A DNA stretch of 64,000 bases from assembly GCA_933228765.1 (NCBI GenBank), contig OW121755.1, forward strand, positions 26,410,684 to 26,474,683. Reading direction: 5' to 3'. The position numbers and the translations under genes are program-made. The DNA is from Miltochrista miniata (Eukaryota; Arthropoda; Insecta; Lepidoptera; Erebidae). Under the pieces are notes generated by a model. The model did not search any database. It saw nothing but the letters and a program-made list of their open reading frames with translations, and was not told where the DNA came from. Below are positions 32,196 through 42,966 of this stretch, piece after piece; position 1 is the first letter of the stretch; every line of letters starts with the position of its first letter.

Positions 32196-33664
32196 TGATT
32201 ACGAGGACGTTTAAATAACATCAATCTTAAATCTTAGGATACTCCTACGACCTGAATTCGTCACGCTTACTGACACTACGAAACCGTCACCATCCCTTGA
32301 AACTGTTCAAGGCCTTAAAGATCTCCATGTCGATATCGATATAATTGTATAAAAACACACGCCTAATTTTCCAAGTTTTTACTTTGGTTAACACTCCTGG
32401 AACAGACATTTAAAATATAATATTTAATCCTTTGTGAGTATAAAATATTATATTGTAAATGTAAATAAGTAAAATGGGCTGTAAGGTTTTCGAGTTACAA
32501 CCGGGTAAACCTACTGAAGACTTGACTACCTCATAAAAAGAATGAAATTTACCAAATATTATGGTGATCTTCAGGATGTATCAATGTCCTTCATTATAAA
32601 AGAATATTGATAATCTTATTGTTTAAAACTTCGCCTGCCATAATATTAGACTTTAACAAAATCATAGCGTGAAATAAAAGAATTGTCACTAAATTTCTTT
32701 ACTCGAGAGATGCTTACACAGTATCCCTTACGGCCAGCATCTTCCAATTTCCGCAATAACGTTCGGTAAGATGAATGGCTCGTGTATCAGCACACAGCGA
32801 ATGTCTTAGAAGGATAGGTCTAGTACACCTAAAGGAAATAGTGTTTGCCGTTCAAATTTGCCGCTACGTGTGTTGATAGCTTGCACGTAATAAGATAATG
32901 CTGTAGCTAAGTTGGAAATTATTTTATGGTATTCATGAACTTAACGGTACTAAAATGGGAAAAAAGAAGCGCATTATTTTACCAACAACAAACCCGAAAA
33001 TCAATTCTAAAAGTAACAATTTAAATACCTATTCATTCTGATAAGTACCCACAATTTGGTATTATATTTCTCTTTTGAAATACATAAACAAAGATAAACA
33101 CAACACCATTTCATGAATCTAAATCCAGCAAATGAAAAGCCTTCGACTTTTCGTATTTCATGGTCGGCTTATTGAGCTGTCGTGGAGCTACGGGGAGACG
33201 TAATCGCGATAGGAGAGGATTTAAAAGTGAATATTTCACGAAGGATCGAGCTCAGCTGACACCAGATAAGAAACTCAACAAGTTACCTTCACGTTCGTTG
33301 GAGCTCACATTTCGTTAAGAGCTGTGAACTAATATTAGTCTTTACTAGTACCTAGGTCCGATATTTCGCTATGATCACGGATGAACTTTGTAGGTACTTC
33401 TTTAAAATAAAAATTTTCAGAGTACTATTAACTATTCTACATATACCTACCTACATAATTTAAATGGGGTAATCTACATTATTTCAATATTATGATAGAC
33501 AATTTCAGCAAAGCTTAGAGCAACTGAACCTGGTCCAATTGGTCAATATTGAGTTGCACTACAAAGGACTCGGTGAAACTTGTCTTGTCTTAAATCTAGT
33601 GCGGTACGTATTAATCATTTACATACTTAAATATTTCATGCCAGATAGTTTTGAAGTATCTCCC
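32196..33664. other. Non-coding sequence, no recognised feature
   Basis: About 1.5 kb. I see no gene, splice pattern or bounded repeat. Confidence 0.4.
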
Positions 33665-33922
33665 CTCCGTTTCCGCTCAAGCTAAGTCTAAGTCTGGAGG
33701 TCGTGGGTTCGATTCCCACCGGAGACAAATATTTGTGTGCCAATAAATGTTTTTCTCAAGAGTCTGGGTGTTGCTATGTATAGTATGTATGTATTTAAAA
33801 GTATATAAGTATTAATATCCGTGGTCTGATACCCATAACACAAGCAGGTTATTCCTAGCTTACTTTGGGATCAGATAGCGTTGTGTGAGATGTCCGTGAA
33901 TATTTATTTATTTATTTATTTA
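33665..33922 (+). mobile_element. tRNA-derived SINE
   Basis: GGTTCGATTCC at 33706-33716 is a perfect RNA polymerase III box B, in a tRNA-like arm GGAGGTCGTGGGTTCGATTC with matching CCACCGGAGAC. The body has GTGGTCTGATACCCATAACA, and the 3' end is an (ATTT)n tract at about 33900-33922. Box A is degenerate and no full cloverleaf forms, so it is a SINE and not a tRNA gene. Confidence 0.8.
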
Positions 33923-34784
33923 TCTCTGTAAGTTTCCCCATAATCAGTTCAAACTACTTTCATACATTTTATGTTACTTGTTAAAAGAATAGAAAAAAAT
34001 AGTAGGTATGCAAGCAATGAGCATCTCATAAACCTAAAGCAACATGATTTATCCATGCCTAAATACAAGGCAAGGTTCTATGATCATACTTTTCACGGAC
34101 CAAGTTCAGTGTTAGTCCCAACGACTTCTATATTATATTTACCTATTAGAAAGTTTCAAAAGGCAAATAACTACGGAAGCAACTAGAATGAAAACAGTAA
34201 ATCGTTGTCTCTCAAGGGGCGCAACTAAGAACTTTATAAAAAAAAACTTTTTATCTAACTTTGTAACAAGAGTACGCAGAGGAGTCGCTGGTACCCTCAA
34301 TAAGGCGATAACAAGTTCTTTAGAACTTAAAGAGTCTCTTAAGGGTGAGTTTTCATAATATGCTATAAATTATTAGAAAACGTGACTGATAGCATCATCC
34401 ATAAGGTTCAGCTTAATGGGTAAACTTTAAACGATTAGGAATTAAAGCATAGGTATATCATTTGCTATAAATTGGCGTGAAACTTTACGACTACGTATTT
34501 TGAAGTTAAATTAATTGTGTATTAGTTGGTGGGTAAAATGGTACCCTCGATCTCTGGAAGTGACTAATGTATGTGGTGGGTTCCGTGGTACACCACCAAA
34601 GATAACGTCGTAAAACCAAGGATTATAAAAGAAAGCGTAATAATACCTACCAAATTTTCCGTATACGAAAAAAAACACGATTCACTCATGTCGTAACAAC
34701 GATTGGATACTTATTCCATAACATAAGAAATAAGGTCAGTATATTTCTATATAAGTATAGCAATAATATAAATTGTGGATGGTT
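33923..34784. other. Non-coding sequence, no recognised feature
   Basis: A 71-codon frame at 33971-34186 has no recognisable domain and no supporting splice sites, so I do not call it. Confidence 0.4.
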
Positions 34785-34951
34785 ATCAGTAAAATGACAA
34801 TCGTTAAGCCAAGTTAAATCCCTATGGGCGGCTTGAAAAATTTCAACTGCAGGTCCTCACATTACGTGGGACATAAACTTAAAGGTGAAATGTGGGCGTA
34901 TGCTATGCCTCCGCCTACCACTTCGGGGATAAAGTCGTGACTATATGTATT
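34785..34951 (+). mobile_element. 5S-SINE fragment, tail B
   Basis: CAATCGTTAAGCCAAGTTAA, then ATTACGTGGGACATAAAC and GGATAAAGTCGTGACTATAT: body and 3' end of the tail B subtype without the 5S-like head. Confidence 0.6.
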
Positions 34952-35424
34952 TATAAGTTATGGAATAATAAAAAATCCTACAAAGATTAAAATAAAATAA
35001 CAATCATACGCCAGACCTCACTCGAAGTTTGATACGGCTTCTCACAGGTGTCTGTTTAAATTCTTATTTCAGTCCCGTCCGGCTTCTGTTTTCTATTTCA
35101 AGTTATTTTATTCAATGAATAAAATTGCAGAAGGTTTTCCAGCTTGTGAAATTTATTTTTAATGGCGTGCAGTACCTGGCTCAGTGCCTATTTGTTTTTC
35201 GCATTTTATGCTCCTTCTAAATAATGATAATAAGTAGAGACTGAAGTTTTAAACTTTTGCAATCTTCTCCCACTTCGTTAGTATTTTTAGAAAGTTGTAA
35301 AATTTGTGAGTTGTAGGTTGTAGGGAATAATCTCTGGATCTATTGAACCGGCGCTGTAGAAAATTATTTTGCTAAAAAAGCTACCTACTCTGTGAGTGTT
35401 GTAAAACAGTAGTCATAAATGTCA
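34952..35424. other. Non-coding sequence left of the duplication
   Basis: Positions about 35280-35400 (TCTCTGGATCTATTGAACCG) resemble the interior of the second Helitron subfamily and may be a degenerate copy. Otherwise nothing is supported. Confidence 0.4.
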
Positions 35425-37528
35425 GCCAATCGGGCCGACTTACCCATAATATTTGACAGTTTACAAATTATTCGGACTTTATTTGTTTTATCATCATTAT
35501 AAAGGACAATGTCTATGTCAATTATCATCATTATAATGGACCATTATACCAGAGATAAACTTCTAGATTTAGATTTATCTAGAGTCGTTTAATGAGGTCT
35601 TAGTTTTTCTACAGGCTCTCAGTGAAAGTATAGACCTCGCGATATTTTTTTATATTCCAAACATACCCCCAAATTTATTTCACATTAACTTTTACCAACC
35701 ATTTTAGATATTAGTTTTGTGTCTGCAGAGTAACCTAACCAAATCATACTTCAATCGTATTTAAATCAATAAGTATTAAATCTTTGTGACATTACTGCAT
35801 TTTTATAAACTGTTATATTTTATGTACCTACAGTTGTTTTCTACGTACTTGTTTAACTTTATTTATTAAAACATTTGATTCAAATTGTTTAGATAATTAG
35901 CGAAGTAGGAAACTTCTTATTTATTTGCCCTCATTTTCCGCACAATGAAAACCGTTCAACAAATAGAAATTCTACACAATTGACAAACATTTATAAAAGT
36001 TTCATGAGCATTGATTCAAAAAGAAATCACGTTCTCTGGGTCATACAATGAGAAAGTTATCCTTTAATACGAGGCGGAAAATGATGTACTTTATCACAAC
36101 AACGTAAATGAACAAGTAAACAGTAAAAAACTTTATCAAAAGTTTTCTTTAGAAAGAAACTTTGGTGGCAACATAAAGTGCTTCAGTTTTTTTATCAGAA
36201 CATGCTAGTACCTACTCTCGCAATCAAGGACTTCAATATTTTTGGTCCGAAGACAACTCTGCATTTTTTTTAGATGATTTTTATTTTTTAAAGGATATTA
36301 TTTTTTGCATAATTTTGTGTAACTAGTACACAAGGTCATATTAAAATACCTGTGTAGGTACAAAATTTTTGAATTAATCATATCGTCCTCGAAAAATACC
36401 TTTATACTTTCTCTGCAAAATTTCTTTAGCTAGAAGTCACAACCTGCCCTGGTGCTGTTCAATATGACGATAGACTTACCACAAGGCTGGTTTGGGCGTT
36501 TAGGCATGCCTCTACATACCTCTTGGGGTAATAAGGCGTGACTGTGTGAATTGTCAAAAAAAAAGGCGAATCTATAGTGACTCGAGTCTTAAAATCTCTG
36601 GTCTAGAAAAGGTCATTCTTATTATTTGATTCATACTTGATATTTTAATATACATCTCAACCAGTGTAGGTTGGTTTCTATTGTACCAGCTCAAAGTAAC
36701 TAAATACCTAATTGATTTTAAATTATAGATTTTTTCTCGTAGTCATTTATCTATAGCCAAATATATAAAAAGTCAGTACGCTCTTATAATCAAGAACAGT
36801 CTTAATGTGAGCCAGATAAGCCTTAAGAATAATTTATACGAGTACAACCTTAATTAAACTGGATTATCAGAAATTGCCCAGTTTACCGTCGGCAACGGAC
36901 AACACTGTCTGGAATACTTAATAGAGATTAAGTATCTTAATTTCCTCAACTAATTCCGATGAAGCTAGTTTGGCTTTTTACGGGTCGATTACGTTCGTTG
37001 CGGAAGGTAGGTGTAATGGAATTTCCACCCAAATTTAGACTGTCCTACTGGGAGTGTATTTACCTGTTTACGTTACTATAGTGGAAAATTTGTTGACGTA
37101 GCCAAGATTGTAGGCATTGGGGAATATTGGTTTCAAGTATCAGGCATTAGAAATACTCTAGAGGAGCTATTCGAAGCTACTTCGTTTCATTAGTACAAGA
37201 AATGAAAATTTTCTACTTAACTTCTGTCAAAAAATTTGTCGAGAGTTCTAGATCGAGAATAGTAGGTATAACATTTTTACATTTTAGGGGCTTCAACTAT
37301 CACGACGAACTTCAACATATTTTAATGAAAACTTCAAACGCTTTCCCGTGCCGCCAGCGGTGTTACTTACATATCGTAAGTAATACTTACGTTAAGATGA
37401 AACTAAGCACAGAAAATACCCGTGCTGTTTAGATACTTGAGTCGACAAAATGAAAAACAATATTGCCTCACGTCTACTTGATAAACCTGTAAATTCGAAC
37501 ATTATGTTGTTACTTTTTTAATTTTCTT

Positions 37529-38010
37529 ACCATCGCTTCTGTGAAACTCCAAACCATTTCCAAAGGAAAGAATGTGGAAAACACAAGAGTTGCAAGTTCA
37601 ATTCTCCACATAATCCACCCCCCGTATACATATAGGTACCTATAGAAAGTATACGTGCGTGCATTCAAAAGCACCATAACGAGCTTTACATCAACGAGAC
37701 AAAGCAATCGTTTTTGTTAAAAAATATATTTAAAGTAGTAAATACCAACTTAATGTTAATGCCTTTTTTACCTTCGCTTCAGTAAAACTCTAAACCATTT
37801 CCAAAAAGAAAGAATGTGGAAAATACAACAGCTGCAAGTTCAATTCTCCACATTCCATTCTCATAAAAACAGAACGTCACAAAAATACACCCTCTGTATA
37901 CACATAGTAGGTATACGTGATCTACAGACCATTCAAAAGCACCATAACGAGCTTTACATCAACGAGACAAAGCAATCGTTTTCGTTAAAAAATTGTCTTT
38001 TTATGTTCGA
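37529..38010 (+). repeat. Local tandem repeat, period about 241 bp, unit A only
   Basis: Copies starting at 37529 and 37770 share CTAAACCATTTCCAAA-like text, GCAAGTTCAATTCTCCACAT and AAAGCACCATAACGAGCTTT. Unit B at about 45850-45960 has only a single, partly deleted version, so the tandem array either formed in A or collapsed in B. Confidence 0.8.
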
Positions 38011-38288
38011 ACGTGAACGTAGTAGGTTTTACTCTTAATGGAGACATAGGGAACTAAATTACCTGTTTCATGCTCACACGAATCTCGAATTACGTAACAT
38101 ACGTCTCTACTTATTTTATTTGCTTTCATTACAACAGTGACCTAAATTAGAAATAGGGTAGATTAGGGTACTTGAAGCTTATTCGATTACTATGAAGTCA
38201 AATCAGTGTCTTTTTCTTGCATGAAATAAAAATATACGAATAGGCAGCCGTCTTATTTTTATTTTTTTCACTCAAAAGAAACTATTAA

Positions 38289-38622
38289 GAAGCGTTTGTG
38301 GCCCCGCGGACTCAGTGTTCTATAAACGATCACTGTAGTAAGCAACATTTACTATGGCCAGTTATGGATGGGTGACCACCACGTGACCACTTTGTGACTA
38401 TTATTTATGAGCACTTACGTGTTTCGGAAGGCACGTTAAGCCGTTTGAACCCGGTTTTCAGTAATATGACTGTCGTTAAGCCAAGTTAAAGGCCTTGTGG
38501 TCGGCTTGAAAAATTCCAACTGCGGGTCGGCAGCGCGTGTGTAGTGCTTCGGGTGGTGCAAACGTCCATAGGGTACGGTAGCCAACCCGAGGTGGGCCGT
38601 AAGCTTGTCTGCCATCTCAGTA
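38289..38622 (+). mobile_element. 5S-rRNA-derived SINE, tail A, unit A only
   Basis: Starts GAAGCGTTTGTGGCCCCGCG, contains TATGGATGGGTGACC and ends GTCTGCCATCTCAG. Unit B at about 46225 passes straight through this point, giving an empty site. Confidence 0.75.
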
Positions 38623-39564
38623 GGAGAAACAACTAATCATGTTACGCCATTTTCATTTGAATCTTTTTATTACTACTGAGGTGACAGAAAAGTATGCTAC
38701 GTGTTGCTGTATACTTCCCTTCTATCTAGACTAGTTCCATCTTTATTTATACCAGTGAAGTCGTGACTCAACTGGTCTAAATGATTATAAATGATTACCT
38801 TAGTCAATGCAAGTTTGAAAGTGAGAGCTCTTTTACTATAGGTATGTATTTTGTTAAATAGGTTACATTAATTAATCAAAACCCCAAGTATCCCGCTTTT
38901 GAAATAGGTCCTCACGAGACTAAAGTCAAATTTAGCTGAGAGGAATCTAGGTCATACGCAAACCCTATGACAAAAATATTTTACTTGCTGTTGAAAACGT
39001 TTATAGATGCCGATAAAGTTTTCAACTTGGTTTGAAATAGACCAATGACCCATTTTATTTATAATTGCATATTATGCATAGTACAAAAAAGCTTACCAGA
39101 AATTGTATGGCCATTATTTTCCACGAAACGGTTTAATTCTATTTTCTCAGTAATAGGCCTAAGCTTTTGAACCTAATCAAATATTTGATTTACAAAACGG
39201 AAGAACATTAGAGACGGTAGGTGCGTTAAATGGCGTGTTTCAAACATTAGCTGTAAATGGAGTATAAATTATATTGAAGCTTGCAAACAGGAATGAATAA
39301 TCACAGCTAAGCGAAGCTTGTATGAATAAGTTAGCAACTAGGATGTTTGTTACAGAGTAATGTTTATTACAGCGAGTGGTATTTAGGTTTCCGTAACAAA
39401 ACGGTAATAAAAACTCCATTACTGAGACTACACTGTCCGAATATCTGTCTCCAGGCTGTATCTTAGAAACAGTGATAACTAGAGACTTAAAATTTCCGCA
39501 GATTTCTGTTGCCGTTATCACATCAAAATTACTAGAAGCAGAAATAAGAAATTATAACAAATTT

Positions 39565-39939
39565 GAAGCGCTCGTGGCCCCGCGGACTCAGTGTTCTGTA
39601 AAAGATCACTGTAGTAAGCAACTTTCACTATGGCCAGTCCATGTATGGGTGACCATCCATGTGATCACTTTGTGACATTTATTTGAGCGTTTCCGTGCTT
39701 CGGAAGGCACGTTAAGCCGTTGGTCCCGGTTGCTAGTAAAATGGCAGTCGTTAAGTCAAGTTGAAGACTTTATTTCAACAGCAGGCAGTCACAACCTGCG
39801 CCTGTCCATTTAAACACGGCAATACGGCTCACCACTTATTACGTGGGACAAATTATACAAAAATGTGAAATGTGGGCATATAATATGCCTCTGCCTACCC
39901 CTTCAGGTATAAAGGCGTGACCATATGTATGTGTATGTA
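39565..39939 (+). mobile_element. 5S-rRNA-derived SINE, tail B, unit A only
   Basis: Starts GAAGCGCTCGTGGCCCCGCG and ends AAAGGCGTGACCATATGTATG. Unit B at about 47325 has the empty site: AAAAGAAATTTAAGGGAGG continues without the SINE. Confidence 0.8.
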
Positions 39940-41099
39940 GTAATAAGAAATTTAAGGGAGGCTCTCAAACAACAAACGTGATTTTTTTTGTGTTTTGCTG
40001 CGAAACCCATCGTGCATGAGTCCCGACTCGCACTTGACTGGTTTTCTTTTATATTAATCAAATATGTTTAGTAGGCTTCTCGAAATTTTCTACATTAGAA
40101 GGGTAATTGACTTTGTTAAACCGTTCTGAAAGTGAAACCCAAAACAAATCACATGTTTCAGAACTTTTCTTCCAGTTTTTGTTCGTTTTGCCATGACCTC
40201 GTTCTTTAGACAACAGGACGGCGCAGAAGATATTATGTATCTCTTAGTGACGAAGAATATTATCATGTTTTTTTTATTTGAATACCATTAAAGTTTTGTA
40301 TTATTGTTTATCACTAAGATAGCACAGCACACAAGCATAAAGTTCACATAATAAAAATTTGAACTTTAGTTTATTGTTTCCTCAGATTGCGGTATTCTCA
40401 ATTCTCCTTGTTTTAGATACTTAAGTACCGTTATTAGAGGCCTCTTTGTATTCAGCTGTAATTTTCATATACGTCATAATCAAGTACTTCAATAAAACAG
40501 CCCAGTACTCAACAACGCTTAACCTTTTTAGAAAAAACCAGCATAATATTATTACAAGATAAAAAATAGTGTAACAGTATTTGCAGAAATTTTGCTACGT
40601 TATTGTCTGAATTCTTTTTATTACTGAAATAAATTTGAACGGTTAGGATATGGTCGTGAATCGTTAAATCATTCTTTACAAGTCGTAGAATCTCTTAGAT
40701 AAATTCTGTAGTTTTAATAGTCCAAATCTATAGCAAGAATAGATCGCACTTCTAGGTAAGTATACTAAAATTTCAAGGGTAGAAATGTGTACACATCTTT
40801 GTATTACGTAATTGTGCTTGATTTCTGATGCTAAGTCCTCTTATGAAGATTGACGGCTTAATTTTTGGGACGCCATTTAAATAGCCTATTACCTTCAAGA
40901 AAACAATTTATCTTTCTATTGATGAATCTTTTTTTTCAGAGCTTATTCATTGCAAACAAAAAAACAAATCTTGTCTCTTTAAAATATTAGTATGGAAAAG
41001 TCTGACACATTAATGTTGTTGTCATTTGTCCCGCCAAATTTCATCCGATCGGGCCGACTTACAAAATTCTAAATTTATGGACTTACACATACAATTTGA

Positions 41100-41311
41100 C
41101 TAACGGACGTCACGCGGTTTCACCAGCGTAGTTCCCGTTCCCGTGGGAATACGGGTATAAAATATAGCTTATGTGCACATCAAAGAATGTAGCTTTCCAA
41201 CAGTGAAACAATATTTCAAATCGGTCCAGTAGTTCAGGAGCCTATTCGTTACAAACAAATAAACAAAATTTCAAAAAAGCAAATCTTTCGTCTTTATAAT
41301 ATTAGTATAGA
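41100..41311 (-). mobile_element. Non-autonomous Helitron (Lep1-like), unit B only
   Basis: Reversed ends CTAACGGACGTCACGCGG (CTAG changed to CTAA on this strand) and TTATAATATTAGTATAGA, flanked by A and T. Unit A near 35450 lacks it. Confidence 0.75.
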
Positions 41312-41547
41312 TAGTTTATAAGCCATCTTATTTACGTTTTATCATCATTATAATGGACAATGCCACCTTGTAACATAGTAATACATAGATACTATTATAT
41401 TATCTTTGGTAATACTTCTATAGCTTTAACACATTTTACATCTAGAGTTGTTTAATGTGATCTTATTATTTCTACAGGCTCTGAGTGAAAGACCTCGCGA
41501 ACATACCCCCAAATTAATTTTACTGAAAATCCGTGTCGTTTTTGCCG

Positions 41548-41804
41548 TATTGAGATGGACAGGCGCAGGTTGTGACTGTCTGCTGTTGAAATTTTTTCTA
41601 GCCGCCGAAAAGGGCCTTCAACGTGGCTTAACGACAGCCGTTTTTCTGGCAACCGGGACCAACGGCTTAACGTGCCTTACGAAGCACGGAAACGCTCGAA
41701 TAAATGTCACAAAGTGGTTACATGGATGATCACCTATCCAAGGACTGGCCATAGTGAAAGTTGCTTACTGCAGTGATCGTTTATAGAACACTGAGTCCGC
41801 GTGG
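41548..41804 (-). mobile_element. 5S-SINE fragment
   Basis: Reversed copy with TTGCTTACTGCAGTGATCG and GCTTAACGACAGCCG; the head is cut at CCGCG. A separate piece of the 5' end (CGAGCGCTTCAATAA) sits inside the palindrome immediately to the right. Confidence 0.65.
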
Positions 41805-41816
41805 TATGAATTTTTT

Positions 41817-41853
41817 TTATTGAAGCGCTCGTGAGCTTCGAGCGCTTCAATAA
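41817..41853. repeat. Perfect hairpin, 15-bp arms, 7-bp loop, at a SINE edge
   Basis: Arms 41817-41831 (TTATTGAAGCGCTCG) and 41839-41853 around TGAGCTT. The arms are the 5' end of the 5S-SINE, so one arm seems copied from the other. Confidence 0.8.
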
Positions 41854-42402
41854 TAAAAACTCTATACAATTGACAAACATTTATAAAAGTTTCATGAACA
41901 TTGATTCAAAAAGAAATCACGTTCTCTCAGTCATACAATGAGAAAGTTTTTCTTTAACACGAGGCGGAAAATGATGTACTTTATCACAACAACGTCAACA
42001 AACAAGTAAACAGTAAAAAACTTTATCGAAAGTTTTCTTTAGAAAGAAACTTTGGTGGCAACATAAAGTGCTTCAGCATTTTATCAGAACATGCTAGAAC
42101 TCTCGCAGTCAAGGATTTCAGTATTTTTGATAAGACGGCAATTCTAAAAAAATATCGAAGAGTGTATTTTTAGATGTTATTTATTTTTTAAAGGATATTA
42201 TTTATTGCACTAATTTTGTGTAACTAGTACATAAAGTTTTTTTTGTTTCTACATAAAAGAAAACTTGTGTAAAAAATGTTTTTGTATGAATCGTATCGTT
42301 CTCGAAAACCTTTCTACTTTTTCTGAAAAATTTCTACAGCGAGAAGCCACATCCTGCCCTGGTATTGTTCAATATGACAATAGGCTCACGACTTATTACT
42401 GG

Positions 42403-42438
42403 GCGTTTAAGCATGCCTGTAGAGGCATGCTTAAACGC
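42403..42438. repeat. Perfect hairpin, 16-bp arms, 4-bp loop, unit B only
   Basis: Arms GCGTTTAAGCATGCCT (42403-42418) and complement (42423-42438) around GTAG. Unit A at about 36495-36515 has only the first arm (GCGTTTAGGCATGCCT), so the second arm was made after the duplication. Confidence 0.85.
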
Positions 42439-42966
42439 ATGTATGTAGATACATCTTTGGGTAATAACGCATGACTGCCTAGATTAATACTTGACATTTA
42501 AAAGTATATCTCAGCCAGTGTAGGTTGGTTTTTGTTTTGCCTACTGAAAGTAACTAAATATTTTCTTTTTAAGATAAAGATTTTTTCTCGTAGGTAGATA
42601 TTTTCTATAGTCAAATATATAAAGAGTGCTTACGCTCGTACTATAAAGAAAAGTCTTAATGTGAGGCAGATAAGCTATAAGAATAATTTATACAACTTAA
42701 TTAAACTGGATTACCAGAAAATAGCCAGTTTACCGTCGGCAACAGACAACACAGTCTGGAATACTTAATAGAGATTAAGTATCTTAATTTCCTCAACTAA
42801 TTCCGATGAAGCTAGTTTAGCTTTTTACGGGTCGATTACGTTCGTTGCGGAAGGTAGGTGTAATGGAATTTTCTGCCCCAATTTAGACTATCCTACTGAG
42901 AGTGTATTTACCTGTTTATCTTACTATAGTGGAAAATTTGTTTACGTAGCCAAGATTGTAGGCATT

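Larger units (their letters stand above)
35425..41045 (+). repeat. Tandem segmental duplication, unit A
   Basis: From about GGGCCGACTTACCC (35431) to CGCCAAAT (about 41040) the sequence is repeated, in the same order and orientation, in unit B. Shared anchors include ACATACCCCCAAATT, CAACCTGCCCTGG-like text, GATTACGTTCGTTGCGGAAG, CTCGAATTACGTAACATACG and AGGCCTCTTTGTATTCAGCT. In one compared stretch (about 36890-37025 versus 42740-42875) I count three differences in roughly 135 bases. Unit A carries two 5S-SINEs that unit B lacks. No gene recognised inside. Confidence 0.88.

Noticed and set aside
33694..33735. tRNA gene
   Set aside because: Box B is perfect but there is no acceptor stem or good box A, and a SINE body with an ATTT tail follows.
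33971..34186. 71-codon frame as a small gene
   Set aside because: No domain, no promoter or splice context that I can defend.
35425..41045. Reading the two similar regions as dispersed copies of one large transposon
   Set aside because: They adjoin directly in the same orientation, share many unrelated anchors in order, and have no terminal repeats; tandem duplication explains them better.
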